Of a stretch of DNA of 64,000 bases, positions 1 to 9,875 are shown piece by piece. Origin of the DNA: Acidimicrobiia bacterium (GTDB taxonomy: Bacteria > Actinomycetota > Acidimicrobiia > Spongiisociales > UBA5794). Under the pieces are notes generated by a model. That model was not told the origin of the DNA. It saw only the letters and a program-made list of their open reading frames with translations, and searched no databases. Location: the NCBI GenBank assembly GCA_041393965.1, contig JAWKJB010000003.1, positions 124,001 through 188,000 on the forward strand. The letters run 5' to 3'. Every line of letters begins with the position of its first letter. Position 1 is the first letter of the stretch. The translations under genes and the position numbers were made by a program.

Positions 1-1
1 C

Positions 2-472
2 CTCGGCGTGCCGATGCGCACAGGGAGCCTCCTTGCGTCGGCCATCACCATCGCCGCCGGTGGCGGGCTCCTCGTCTTTTTCAGGCGCACAACCACCGGC
101 CGATCGGTCCGGTCCGTCATCCAGGACGAGGTCGGCGCGAGGCTCTGCGGTGTGAGCCCCGCAGCGGTACGCATGCTGATCTTCACCCTCAGCGGCGCCA
201 TCGCGGGGCTCGTCGCCGTGACCCGGTCCATGTCGTCGCCGGTGCCGGTCACGGAAGGATTCAACCTCACCATCCTCGCGCTGCTGGTGACGGTCGTCGG
301 TGGCCTCGGCAGTATCAGAGGGGCGTTCCTCGCGGGCCTCATCCTCGGTGTTGTCAACGCATTCAGCTCGTTCTACATCGGCTCGTACATCACGACCATC
401 GTGCTGCTGCTCGCTGCGGCGCTCACCATCTTGCTGCGTCCCTCCGGACTCTTCGGGGAGCATCCGACATGA
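2..472 (+). CDS. livH: LIV-type ABC transporter permease (LivH family), 3' part only
   Basis: The gene enters from the left edge, so only about the last 156 codons are seen. It is an integral membrane permease of the branched-chain/hydrophobic amino acid ABC importer family. Visible are several hydrophobic helices, the conserved cytoplasmic loop around VIQDEVGARLCGVSP that contacts the ATPase, and the glycine-rich stretch GGLGSIRGAFLAGLILG typical of LivH. Its stop overlaps the next start as ATGA, so it is translationally coupled to livM. Because a benzoate-degradation cluster follows, the transporter may import an aromatic acid rather than an amino acid. That substrate is inference from context only. 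Confidence 0.85.
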   Translation, partial: LGVPMRTGSLLASAITIAAGGGLLVFFRRTTTGRSVRSVIQDEVGARLCGVSPAAVRMLIFTLSGAIAGLVAVTRSMSSPVPVTEGFNLTILALLVTVVGGLGSIRGAFLAGLILGVVNAFSSFYIGSYITTIVLLLAAALTILLRPSGLFGEHPT

Positions 473-1491
473 TCGACCAAGCCGAGCGCGGATCGAGGAA
501 GGAGCGGATGTATCGGGCGTTCGGTGGATCCTCGTCGGGGTTCGCCCCGTATGTTGCTGTCGCGGTCACGGCACTGCTGCTGTCCCTCCTTCCGCTGTGG
601 ATCGGTGACTCCCGCACCCTCATCGGGGTCGCAACGAGCGGCCTCCTGTTTGCCTGCTACGCCATCGCGTTCAACCTGATCTTCGGAAGTACCGACCAGC
701 TCTTCCTCGCCGTCGGAGCCCTCGCAGGCCTTGGTGCGTACACATCGGCCATCACTTCCGAGCGTCTCGGTGTTCCGCTTCCCATCGCAATCACGCTCGG
801 TGCACTCGCAGCGATGGCGATCAGCGGGGTCTTCAGCTGGATCGCCGTGCGCCGATCGCTCGGGATCATCTTCACGGGTATCGTCACGCTGACCTTCTCG
901 CTCGCATTCGACAACCTGCTGCTCGGCCAACGCGAACTCACGGGCGGCGAGACCGGAATCGTCGTCGACGCAGGGAAAGGCGCCTTCTTCCGGGGACAGG
1001 TCCCGCCGTACTATGTCTTTCTCGTCCTGATGGTGGGATTCCTCGTGGCGTACGTGGTCATCCACCGATCGCAGATGGGATGGGCGTTCCGGGCGCTCCG
1101 CGACGATGAGCTCTCGGCCAAACTCGCCGGGGTGAATGTGGCGAGGTACCGCATCTACGCGGGGGCGATCGGCGGTGCCATGCTCGGACTCTCTGGTGCG
1201 ATGTGGGCACATGTGGAGGGCTTCATCAGCCCCGCCACCTTCACCTTCGTCCATGTCGATGTCCCGGTGCTGGTGATGCTCGTGTTCGGCGGTATCGGAA
1301 CCCTGCTCGGCCCCGTCGTCGGGTCGGCCTTCTTCACCTACCTCGGCGAGGTCCTTGCCTCCTTCAGCCAGCTTCGACTCATCGTCGAAGGGACCCTGCT
1401 CATCGTCCTGTTCCTGTTGTTACCCCAAGGTGTCGTCGGGGCGGTGCGGGCTGGGCTCGCTCGACTGCGGCGGGGGCGAAAGGAGGCATAA
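469..1491 (+). CDS. livM: LIV-type ABC transporter permease (LivM family)
   Basis: A 340-residue membrane permease, the usual length for LivM, partner of the LivH-type protein just upstream (4-nt overlap). It has a short charged N-terminus and about eight hydrophobic segments. The conserved coupling loop RDDELSAKLAGVNVARY lies near residue 205, followed by GGAMLGLSGAMWAHVEG. LivM normally forms the second half of the inner-membrane channel, working with two ATPases (LivG, LivF) and a periplasmic binding protein. None of these is in the window, so they should lie to the left. The gene shares its last base with the first base of the downstream stress-protein gene, which suggests one operon. Confidence 0.88.
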   Translation: MIDQAERGSRKERMYRAFGGSSSGFAPYVAVAVTALLLSLLPLWIGDSRTLIGVATSGLLFACYAIAFNLIFGSTDQLFLAVGALAGLGAYTSAITSERLGVPLPIAITLGALAAMAISGVFSWIAVRRSLGIIFTGIVTLTFSLAFDNLLLGQRELTGGETGIVVDAGKGAFFRGQVPPYYVFLVLMVGFLVAYVVIHRSQMGWAFRALRDDELSAKLAGVNVARYRIYAGAIGGAMLGLSGAMWAHVEGFISPATFTFVHVDVPVLVMLVFGGIGTLLGPVVGSAFFTYLGEVLASFSQLRLIVEGTLLIVLFLLLPQGVVGAVRAGLARLRRGRKEA

Positions 1492-2318
1492 TGGGGGGCA
1501 TGCTCGAAAGCGCGACCGGTATCGTTGTTCCGCTGGACGGGAGGGAACCCAGCGTTCGGGCCGTCCCGATCGCAGTGCGAATCGGGGGTCGGCTGGAACT
1601 TCCGGTTCGGCTCTACTCGGTGTCTGACGATCCGGGCCGCGAGGTGTGGCTGCGAGATGTCGCGGCGAGATACGGATCGGTCGAATCGGTTGCGGTCTCG
1701 GTCGAGCAGTCGGATGATCCGGCCGCCGCGATCGCCAGGACGGCAGGCGACACCGAGCTCGTGTGTATGGCGACCTCGGCCTCCATCCTTCCCCATCAGG
1801 GCCGCATCGGCTCGATTGCCGAAGAGGTTGTTCGTACCGTGCGGCGCCCCGTCGTTCTCGTCGGGCCCTCCGTCCTTCCGAGGACAGGAAACTCCACGGG
1901 GCGAATCATCGCGCCGGTGGACGGATCGGAGATGTCAGAGACAGCCCTCGGGTACGCGGCAGACCTCGCCGCCGCCGCATCGGTTCCGTTGTGGGTCGTC
2001 ACGGTGGTCTCTCGGCGGTCGGAAGCCGCCCTCGCCGCCGACATCGGGGGTGCTGCGACGCCGGTCGTCGAGGCGAACTATGTGGCGAGGCTCGCCCGCG
2101 ACCTCGAGGAGCGGGCGGGGATGGTGGTCGATTTCGAAGTGCTCCATCGTGACGACGCTTCCGAGGCAATCCTTGAGTTCGCAGGGGATGACGGCACGGT
2201 GGTCATGACCACACACGGAAGGTCAGGACTTCGCAGAATCTTCGGAGGCAGCGTCGCTACCGCCGTTGTTGCGGACTCCCCACGGGCCGTGTTCGTCTGG
2301 CGGCCCGACGAGGAGTAG
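1491..2318 (+). CDS. Universal stress protein, tandem UspA domains
   Basis: A 275-residue protein with two UspA-like alpha/beta domains, about residues 8-125 and 135-273. The second domain carries the nucleotide-binding pattern G-2x-G-9x-G(S/T) in THGRSGLRRIFGGSVATA. In the first domain the corresponding loop (HQGRIGSIAEEVV) is degenerate. The chosen ATG at 1491 has a strong AAAGGAGG site 5 nt upstream and overlaps the livM stop by one base. Tandem Usp proteins are common in actinobacteria and bind ATP. Here it is co-transcribed with a transporter, so a role in sensing or tuning transport is possible but not shown. Convergent with the CoA ligase gene, 16 nt away. Confidence 0.85.
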   Translation: MGGMLESATGIVVPLDGREPSVRAVPIAVRIGGRLELPVRLYSVSDDPGREVWLRDVAARYGSVESVAVSVEQSDDPAAAIARTAGDTELVCMATSASILPHQGRIGSIAEEVVRTVRRPVVLVGPSVLPRTGNSTGRIIAPVDGSEMSETALGYAADLAAAASVPLWVVTVVSRRSEAALAADIGGAATPVVEANYVARLARDLEERAGMVVDFEVLHRDDASEAILEFAGDDGTVVMTTHGRSGLRRIFGGSVATAVVADSPRAVFVWRPDEE

Positions 2319-2334
2319 CCGCCCGCATCCGCCG

Positions 2335-3651
2335 TCAGGGCTCGTCGACGACGAAACGCCTTGCTTTGAGCTCGAACCGCGGCAGGGTTCCGCGCGACAC
2401 GACCACGACTTCCGGTCGCATACCCAACGAGGACTCGAACGCGGACTGCACAACGCGGGAGGTCCCGCCTTCGTCCATGCCGTCACGGCATTCTATCTCG
2501 ATGACGAGGGCTGCCATCTGTCGCTTGTTCGCCACGGTGACCCTGAATTCCTCGACCGCGTCGTGCCGTCGAAGGATTCCCTCGATGGCCGAAGGGAAGA
2601 CATTGACACCGCGCACGACGAACATGTCGTCAGCCCGCCCGATCACCCCGCCGTCGAAGCGGGTGAAGGTCCGCCCGCATGGACACGGATCGAGGCCGAG
2701 CCGAACCATGTCGCCGGTGCGGTACCGCAGTACGGGAAACCCGATGCGCCCGAGGTTGGTGATGACGAGTTCACCCTCCGTCCCCGGGTCGGCAGGCAGG
2801 TCCGTGGCCGGATCGATCACTTCGACGATGAACTCACTGTCGATCGCGTGGGTGCCACCAGGTTGGGCCTCACACTCGAAGCTGTGCGCCCCGACCTCGG
2901 ACGCTCCGGCATGGTCGTAGCACTTGGCACCCCAAGTCGTCTGAATCCGCTGTTTCGTTTCCGGCACATTCGCGCCGGGCTCCCCGGCGTGCACGGTGAC
3001 GCGCATCGGGATTCGCGTCAGGTCGAAGCCCTCGTCTCGTGCAACCTCGGCGAGGCGGAGTGCGTAGGTCGGTGTGCAGGTCATCGCGGTGACACCCATG
3101 TCGGCCATCAGCCCGAGACGCTGCGGTGATGTTCGGCCGCCGCCCGGGATCATCAGGGCCCCGATCCTGTTCGCCCCACCCACCGCGGCCCAGAACCCGA
3201 TGAACGGACCGAACGAGAACGGAACGAACAGCCGGTCTGCTGCCGTCAGCCCTGCCCCGGACAGCACGAAACCCCAGCAATGCTCCCACCAGTCCCAGCT
3301 CTGTGCCGTGTCGTAGACCCGCAGCGGTGTGCCGGTCGTCCCTGATGTCTGATGGACACGGGTGTAGGCCGTCTCAGGGAAGGTGCAGTTGGTGCTCGGT
3401 TCGCCATCTTCCTGCGCGGTGAGCAGCTCGGCTTTCGTCGTGAACGGAAGCCCGGCCAGGTCCTCGAGGGTCCGGATGTCGTGCGGGTCGGCGCCTGCGG
3501 CTTCGAGTTTGGCGGTGACAAAGGCGTTTGCCCCGTAGACGGCGTCGATGACCGCGGCGAGCTTGGTCTCCTGAAGATCCCGCATCCGGTCGGCCGGCAG
3601 GGTTTCGATCTGGCTGTCGAAGAAGGTGGTCACCACCGTGTCAGTCTGCAT
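2335..3651 (-). CDS. Phenylacetate-CoA ligase-like adenylate-forming enzyme
   Basis: A 438-residue ANL-superfamily enzyme of the PaaK type, which activates aryl acids with ATP and CoA to aryl-CoA thioesters. The P-loop-like motif HQTSGTTGTP is at residues 100-109. YDHAGASEVG, YRTGDMVRLG and the C-terminal GRADDMFVVRGVNVFPS follow in the family's order, with a Cys pair in DPCPCGR. The start at 3651 (MQTDTVV) gives the usual family length; the reading frame stays open upstream but without conserved residues. It is divergent from boxC with a 147-bp shared promoter region. Its placement suggests it makes the benzoyl-CoA (or a related aryl-CoA) consumed by BoxB, but its true acid substrate cannot be read from sequence. 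Confidence 0.85.
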   Translation of the reverse strand: MQTDTVVTTFFDSQIETLPADRMRDLQETKLAAVIDAVYGANAFVTAKLEAAGADPHDIRTLEDLAGLPFTTKAELLTAQEDGEPSTNCTFPETAYTRVHQTSGTTGTPLRVYDTAQSWDWWEHCWGFVLSGAGLTAADRLFVPFSFGPFIGFWAAVGGANRIGALMIPGGGRTSPQRLGLMADMGVTAMTCTPTYALRLAEVARDEGFDLTRIPMRVTVHAGEPGANVPETKQRIQTTWGAKCYDHAGASEVGAHSFECEAQPGGTHAIDSEFIVEVIDPATDLPADPGTEGELVITNLGRIGFPVLRYRTGDMVRLGLDPCPCGRTFTRFDGGVIGRADDMFVVRGVNVFPSAIEGILRRHDAVEEFRVTVANKRQMAALVIEIECRDGMDEGGTSRVVQSAFESSLGMRPEVVVVSRGTLPRFELKARRFVVDEP

Positions 3652-3785
3652 CACCGCATCCCGGCACGCAAACCGGCTGCACCTCGGATGCGGTAGCTTC
3701 CCGCATTTCTCTTTCGGTGCTTGGATTCGCCGTGTCCCGATTCCATGGGTTGGCACGAACGCGAATCGGAATGGAGCACCGGCAT

Positions 3786-3791
3786 TAGGCT
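3786..3791 (+). promoter_or_regulatory. -10 box of the boxC operon (leaderless start)
   Basis: TAGGCT ends 7 nt before the GTG at 3799, so transcription would begin at about the start codon. This supports GTG 3799 as the boxC start and a leaderless mRNA. No clear -35 box is visible. Confidence 0.5.
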
Positions 3792-3798
3792 CGATGGT

Positions 3799-5445
<1,647 letters not shown>

Positions 5446-5449
5446 GACC

Positions 5450-6892
5450 ATGACCTTGGACAAGGTGGACTACGACGCGTTGATTCCGAACAATGTCGGT
5501 TTGGCTCAGGATGAGAAGCTGCGGCGTGCCCTCGAGGCGTGGCATCCCGGCTACATCGACTGGTGGATGACGATGGGTCCCGAAGGATTCCAGATGGCCG
5601 ATGTGTACCTTCGCACGGCGATCTCGGTCGAAAACGACGGGTGGGCCAAGTTCGACTATGTGAAGATGCCCGAATACCGGTGGGGCATCTTGCTTGCCCC
5701 AGCGGTCGAAGGCCGCACGATTCCTTGCGGCGCCCACCTCGGCGAACCTGCCTGGCAGGAGGTGCCCGGTGAGTACCGATCGATGCTGCGACGCCTGATC
5801 GTGATCCAGGGCGACACCGAACCGGCCTCGGTTGAACAGCAGCGTTTCCTCGGCGAGACGGCCCCGTCGCTCTACGACCTTCGCAACCTGTTCCAGGTCA
5901 ATGTGGAGGAGGGCCGCCACCTGTGGGCAATGGTCTATCTCCTCCAGAAGTACTTCGGCAAGGCAGGCCGCGAGGAGGCCCACGATCTCCTCGCCCGCCA
6001 ATCCGGGAGCGACGAACGCCCCCGCATGCTTGGAGCGTTCAACGAGGAGACCCCAGACTGGCTGTCCTTCTTCATGTTCACCTACTTCACGGACCGTGAC
6101 GGCAAGATGCAGCTCGAAGCACTCGCCCAGTCGGGTTTCGACCCCCTCTCGCGGACCTGTCGGTTCATGCTCGCCGAAGAAGCCCATCACATGTTCGTCG
6201 GATACACCGGTGTCAAGCGGATCGTCGAAGCGACAGTCGCCGCGATGGATGCTGCCGGCGTGGATGACCCGTACGATGTCGAGGCGGTGCGGGCACTCGG
6301 CGTGATCGACCTTCCCGCGATCCAGCGCAAGATGAACCTACATTTCTCCCTCACCCTCGATCTGTTCGGGTCCGAGGAATCGACGAACGCGGCGAATTTC
6401 TTCAATGCGGGCATCAAGGGCCGCTACCACGAGTCGAGCCTCGACGATGACCACCGACTCACCACGGACAAGTACCCGGTGATGAAGCTCGTCGACGGAC
6501 GGCTCCGGCCGGTGGATGTGCCTGCCCTCACCGCACTCAACGCGAGGCTGCGCGATGACTTCATCGACGACTGCCAGGGCGGGGTGACCCGATGGAATCG
6601 GGTGATCGCAGGTGCCGGGATCGACTTCGAGCTCAGGCTGCCCCATGTCGCGTTCAACCGTTCCGTCGGCGAGTTCGCCGACATCGATGTGTCCCCGGAC
6701 GGGAAGCTGCTCACTCCACCGGAATGGGCCGCTCAGCGCGACGGGTGGCTGCCGACGAGCGACGACCGCGCCCACATCGAGAGCCTGATGCAACCCCAGT
6801 TCGAACCTGCCGAGTTCGCTTCGTGGATCACACCGCCGTCGCGGGGCATCCAGAACATGCCAGAGGACTTCCTCTATGTGAAGCTCCCCTGA
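5450..6892 (+). CDS. boxB: Benzoyl-CoA 2,3-epoxidase, diiron oxygenase component
   Basis: A 480-residue BoxB, which uses O2 and electrons from the reductase BoxA to form 2,3-epoxybenzoyl-CoA. The diiron ligand set of the family can be traced: Glu124 (IQGDTE), Glu154 and His157 (EEGRH), Asp215 (FTDRD), Glu244 and His247 (AEEAHHMF). ATG at 5450 follows the boxC stop by 4 nt, with GAAAGAGGG as ribosome-binding site. No boxA reductase is present in this window, so electrons must come from a protein encoded elsewhere or from an unrelated reductase. The downstream hydrolase starts 2 nt after the stop, so the three genes form one operon. Confidence 0.95.
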   Translation: MTLDKVDYDALIPNNVGLAQDEKLRRALEAWHPGYIDWWMTMGPEGFQMADVYLRTAISVENDGWAKFDYVKMPEYRWGILLAPAVEGRTIPCGAHLGEPAWQEVPGEYRSMLRRLIVIQGDTEPASVEQQRFLGETAPSLYDLRNLFQVNVEEGRHLWAMVYLLQKYFGKAGREEAHDLLARQSGSDERPRMLGAFNEETPDWLSFFMFTYFTDRDGKMQLEALAQSGFDPLSRTCRFMLAEEAHHMFVGYTGVKRIVEATVAAMDAAGVDDPYDVEAVRALGVIDLPAIQRKMNLHFSLTLDLFGSEESTNAANFFNAGIKGRYHESSLDDDHRLTTDKYPVMKLVDGRLRPVDVPALTALNARLRDDFIDDCQGGVTRWNRVIAGAGIDFELRLPHVAFNRSVGEFADIDVSPDGKLLTPPEWAAQRDGWLPTSDDRAHIESLMQPQFEPAEFASWITPPSRGIQNMPEDFLYVKLP

Positions 6893-6893
6893 G

Positions 6894-7700
6894 GTGTCCG
6901 GGATGGATGCGGGGGTGACCGACCGTGGCAGCGACCTGGTCCGGATTGATGGGCACCTGCTCGATCTTCGCATCGTCGGGGAGGGCGATGGATCTCCGTC
7001 TGTGGTCTTCCTCCACGAGGGCCTCGGGTCGGTCGACTTGTGGCGGTCGTTTCCCGCCGATGTCGTGGACAGGGTCGGTGAGCGGGCGGTCGTGTACAGT
7101 CGCTACGGACACGGATGGTCCGATGTCCAGCGCGAGCCGCGACCGCTCGATTTCATGCACCACGAAGGTCTTGTGGTGCTTCCCGAACTACTCGAGGCGG
7201 TCGGGGTGGTCGATCCGATCCTGATCGGCCACTCGGACGGCGCGTCGATCGCGCTGCTGCACGCGTCGGAGCATCCTGTTGCTGGCCTTGTGCTGCTTGC
7301 GCCGCATGTGTTCACCGAACCGATGGGGCTCGCCGAGATTGCTGGCTTCACCGCACGGTTCCACGACACGGACCTCGCACAGCGGATGGCCAAGTACCAC
7401 CGTGATCCGGTCGCCACCCTCAACGCGTGGGCCAATGTGTGGAACGATCCACAGTTCGTGCCATGGAACATCGAATCGTGCCTTTCATCCATCGCCTGCC
7501 CGGTACTCGTGATCCAAGGGGTCGACGACCAATACGGCACCCTCGCCCAGGTCGAGGCCGTTGCCTCCCAAGTGAGCGGCGAGGTCGACCAGCTCATCTT
7601 GGACTCGTGCCGGCATTCCCCGCACCTCGACCGCCCAGACGAGACGGTCCAAGCAACGGTGGACTTCATCAATCTGCTGCGTGGTCGTCTCGACGAGTGA
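6894..7700 (+). CDS. Alpha/beta hydrolase in the box operon
   Basis: A 268-residue alpha/beta-hydrolase-fold enzyme. The nucleophile elbow GHSDGAS places Ser at about 114, an acid residue lies in QGVDDQYG, and the histidine is in CRHSPHLDRP near the C-terminus; the HEGLGS loop forms the oxyanion hole. Hydrolases of this kind are often found in benzoate box clusters, where they may remove dead-end CoA or lactone intermediates, but the exact substrate is unknown. The start is GTG 6894, 2 nt after the boxB stop; ATG 6903 is a possible alternative. No signal peptide, so cytoplasmic. Confidence 0.82.
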   Translation: MSGMDAGVTDRGSDLVRIDGHLLDLRIVGEGDGSPSVVFLHEGLGSVDLWRSFPADVVDRVGERAVVYSRYGHGWSDVQREPRPLDFMHHEGLVVLPELLEAVGVVDPILIGHSDGASIALLHASEHPVAGLVLLAPHVFTEPMGLAEIAGFTARFHDTDLAQRMAKYHRDPVATLNAWANVWNDPQFVPWNIESCLSSIACPVLVIQGVDDQYGTLAQVEAVASQVSGEVDQLILDSCRHSPHLDRPDETVQATVDFINLLRGRLDE

Positions 7701-7763
7701 CGGGCTCCGCTGGTGGGTTTCCGTGTGAACGGACCAATCGTCGCGATGGCTCCCGCGGTGTCG

Positions 7764-7769
7764 TAGAAT
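7764..7769 (+). promoter_or_regulatory. -10 box of the cysteine-leader operon
   Basis: TAGAAT lies 7 nt before the first ATG of the Cys-rich leader ORF, which would make the transcript leaderless. The -35 region is not obvious. Confidence 0.6.
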
Positions 7770-7776
7770 GTCCACC

Positions 7777-7839
7777 ATGATGAATCTGTTCGCTTGCTGC
7801 GCCTGCTGTTGCGCTTGTCCGAACGCGGGAGGCGTGTAG
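7777..7839 (+). CDS. Cysteine-rich leader peptide (putative attenuator ORF)
   Basis: A 20-codon ORF reading MMNLFACCACCCACPNAGGV, with six Cys codons (both TGC and TGT) between residues 7 and 14. It starts at an ATG directly after a -10 box and ends at TAG 7837-7839, 34 nt before a terminator hairpin and 80 nt before a cysteine-synthase family gene. Poly-cysteine leaderless short ORFs that attenuate sulfur operons are known from mycobacteria; this has the same design. The probable role is ribosome stalling at Cys codons when cysteinyl-tRNA is scarce, which would let transcription or translation of the operon proceed. A second possible start is ATG 7780. Confidence 0.8.
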   Translation: MMNLFACCACCCACPNAGGV

Positions 7840-7873
7840 CGGTTCATCATCACCAAAACCAACCCCATGCCAT

Positions 7874-7900
7874 GACCCGCATCAGCCGATGCGGGTCTTT
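7874..7900 (+). terminator. Attenuator hairpin before the cysteine synthase gene
   Basis: A perfect 10-bp stem (GACCCGCATC at 7874-7883, GATGCGGGTC at 7888-7897) with loop AGCC and then TTT. It sits between the Cys leader ORF and the ribosome-binding site GAGGAG (7908-7913). The U-tract is short, so termination may be partial. Confidence 0.7.
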
Positions 7901-7919
7901 CACATTCGAGGAGCCACCA

Positions 7920-8909
7920 ATGACGACCACAACAGCACCGAGCATCGGCACCGACACGGCGGTGCGTCGGTACGGCGACATCCGTGACCTGTTGCCGGGT
8001 CCCGACAACCCGACGCCGCTGGTTCGGGTGAACCACATCTTGGCGAACGACAGCACCGACTTGTTCCTCAAGCTGGAGTGGATGAACCCGTTCGGGTCGA
8101 TCAAGGACCGGCCCGCCGCTTATATGCTCGACCGGCTCGAATCCAGTGGGATCCTCGATGGCAAGGAGCTCGTGGAAGCGTCGTCCGGTAACACGGCGAT
8201 TGCCCTCGCGGCGATCGCGGCGTTGACGGGACGGCGGCTCACCGTGACGATTCCCGACGGTGTACCCGACGAGAAGAAGGTGTTGCTGCGGATGCTCGGT
8301 GCCGAGGTCTGGCCGACACCAGACGACATGTGTCCCGTGGATCACCCCAAGGACGGCGCGATTGCCCTTGCCCGATCTCTTGCCGAGAGTGACGACGGCA
8401 ACCGATATGTGCTTGTTGACCAATACAACAACGAGGCCAATGTCTTGGCGCATTACGAGACGACCGGTCCCGAGATATGGAACCAGACCGAAGGCAGGAT
8501 CCGTACTTTCCTCGCCGGCTTCGGGACCTGTGGGACGATCACCGGGATCGGGCGCTACCTCAAGGAGCAGGATCCCACGATCGAGGTCGTCGCCATCGAA
8601 CCTCAGAAGGGCCATCGACTCCCGGGCCTCAAGAGCTTCGCTGAAGCAAACGAGCCGTCCATTCTCGACCGCTCCGTGATCGACACGGTCATCGATGTCG
8701 ATGACGAAGCTGCGTACGCGATGACGAAGCGCCTGTTTCGGGAGGAGGGGCTGATGGTCGGTCCGTCCACGGGCGCCATTGTTCACGCGGCGAGCCTGAT
8801 CGCGGCCGATCGACCGGGGGTTGCCGTTGGGGTGTCCCCCGACAGCGGACAGAAGTACGCGAGCTACTTCGCCGACATCCTCGGCGACGAGGGCCAGCCG
8901 ACCGCATGA
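7920..8909 (+). CDS. Cysteine synthase family protein (PLP fold type II)
   Basis: A 329-residue PLP enzyme of the CysK/CysM family, making cysteine from an activated serine and a sulfur donor. The PLP lysine is Lys62 in NPFGSIKDRP; SSGNTAIALAA binds the substrate carboxylate and GTCGTITGIG the PLP phosphate. The C-terminal tail is shorter than in cystathionine beta-synthase. The start ATG 7920 has GAGGAG 6 nt upstream. It is the first full gene behind the poly-Cys leader and is followed by TusA- and DsrE-like genes, suggesting that sulfur may come from a protein-bound persulfide rather than free sulfide. That donor is inference. CysK and CysM cannot be told apart with certainty here. Confidence 0.85.
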   Translation: MTTTTAPSIGTDTAVRRYGDIRDLLPGPDNPTPLVRVNHILANDSTDLFLKLEWMNPFGSIKDRPAAYMLDRLESSGILDGKELVEASSGNTAIALAAIAALTGRRLTVTIPDGVPDEKKVLLRMLGAEVWPTPDDMCPVDHPKDGAIALARSLAESDDGNRYVLVDQYNNEANVLAHYETTGPEIWNQTEGRIRTFLAGFGTCGTITGIGRYLKEQDPTIEVVAIEPQKGHRLPGLKSFAEANEPSILDRSVIDTVIDVDDEAAYAMTKRLFREEGLMVGPSTGAIVHAASLIAADRPGVAVGVSPDSGQKYASYFADILGDEGQPTA

Positions 8910-8937
8910 AGAGGCACCACATGAGAGGAGCACCACG

Positions 8938-9183
8938 ATGACCGATGCGACAAGGATCGATGAGCGGCTCGACTGCTCGGGGCTGCTGTGTCCCCTTCCG
9001 GTCTACAAGGCTGGTCTCGCCCTGAATGCGATGGCGTCAGGGTCGCTGCTCGAGCTGACCACCACCGACCCTGGGGCACTCGAGGACATTCCGGCAATGG
9101 CGAGGCAACGCGGTGACACCCTCGTCGACACGAAGGACAATGGGGCCACCCAGGTGTTCGTCATTCGGAAAGGTGGCGGGTGA
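8938..9183 (+). CDS. TusA/SirA-like sulfur carrier
   Basis: An 81-residue protein with the TusA-family core: DCSGLLCPLPVYKA near the N-terminus contains the CPxP motif with Cys18, the residue that carries persulfide in TusA. An extra Cys13 precedes it. The remainder has the beta-alpha-beta layout ending in VFVIRK. The ATG at 8938 is 28 nt after the cysteine synthase stop, with GAGAGGAG upstream. TusA proteins hand sulfur to acceptor proteins in the cytoplasm. Sitting between a cysteine synthase and a DsrE-like gene, it is likely part of the same sulfur-transfer chain. Confidence 0.88.
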   Translation: MTDATRIDERLDCSGLLCPLPVYKAGLALNAMASGSLLELTTTDPGALEDIPAMARQRGDTLVDTKDNGATQVFVIRKGGG

Positions 9184-9689
9184 TGGTTGCTGATCCTTCC
9201 GCCGCAGCCGAAGCCGTCGGGTCGAGGCAACGACGGCTCGCACTCGTTGCGTCCAAGGGGACCCTCGACCAGGCCTATCCGCCGCTGATCCTCGCCTCGA
9301 CCGCTGCGAGTCTTGGCTGGGAAGCCGGGATCTACTTCACCTTCTACGGGCTCGACATCCTCCACAAGGAACGGTTCGAGAAGCTGAAGGTTGCCTCGCT
9401 CGCCAACCCCTCCGGCCCGGTTCGGGTCCCCAATCTCGTCGGGGCGATCCCGGGTGCGACGGCGGCAGCGACCAAGATGATGCGGTCGTGGATGAAGAAC
9501 GCAGCGATGCCAGAAGTTCCCGAGTTCGTCGACATGTGTCGGTCACTCGGGGTCCGGTTCTTTGCCTGTTCGACGACGATGGGGGTCATGGGCATCGAAG
9601 AGAATGACCTGATCGAAGGCTGCGACATCGCCGGTGCTGCGGCATTCCTGGACTTCGCCGCCGATGCGGATGTGCAGCTCTTCGTCTGA
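9183..9689 (+). CDS. DsrE/DsrF-like sulfur-relay protein
   Basis: A 168-residue protein of the DsrE/F-like (DsrE2-type) family that commonly pairs with TusA. The N-terminal strand RLALVASKGTLDQAYPPLILA and the segment GWEAGIYFTFYGLDIL are characteristic. Candidate active cysteines are Cys119, Cys129 (FFACSTTMGVMG) and Cys147. Its ATG overlaps the TusA stop by one base (TGATG), so the two are translationally coupled. Family members pass persulfide sulfur between carriers. Here the final acceptor is probably the cysteine synthase or another enzyme outside the window. Confidence 0.83.
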   Translation: MVADPSAAAEAVGSRQRRLALVASKGTLDQAYPPLILASTAASLGWEAGIYFTFYGLDILHKERFEKLKVASLANPSGPVRVPNLVGAIPGATAAATKMMRSWMKNAAMPEVPEFVDMCRSLGVRFFACSTTMGVMGIEENDLIEGCDIAGAAAFLDFAADADVQLFV

Positions 9690-9875
9690 GATTCCGGCGG
9701 TCAGCGATCGGGGATCGCGCGTGTTCGCGCAGCGTTCGCGGTTTGTCGCTTGCGGGTTGGTGCTGGGTGGGTTATCGCTGGCGGGCTGAAGGGTCGGTAA
9801 GCTCGATAGCGAGACCTCCGACGCCGCTGTACCCGCGGAACGGCGCGGGGGGAAGACCCCTCCGGAAGGGACCCT

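Noticed and set aside
373..1254. Long minus-strand open frame opposite livM (293 codons)
   Set aside because: Highly charged, no recognisable domain, and fully explained as the shadow of livM codon bias in GC-rich DNA. The same applies to many other antisense frames in the window.
9690..9875. Known riboswitch (cobalamin, c-di-AMP, TPP) before the epoxide hydrolase
   Set aside because: Conserved core boxes of these classes are missing; kept only as an unassigned structured leader.
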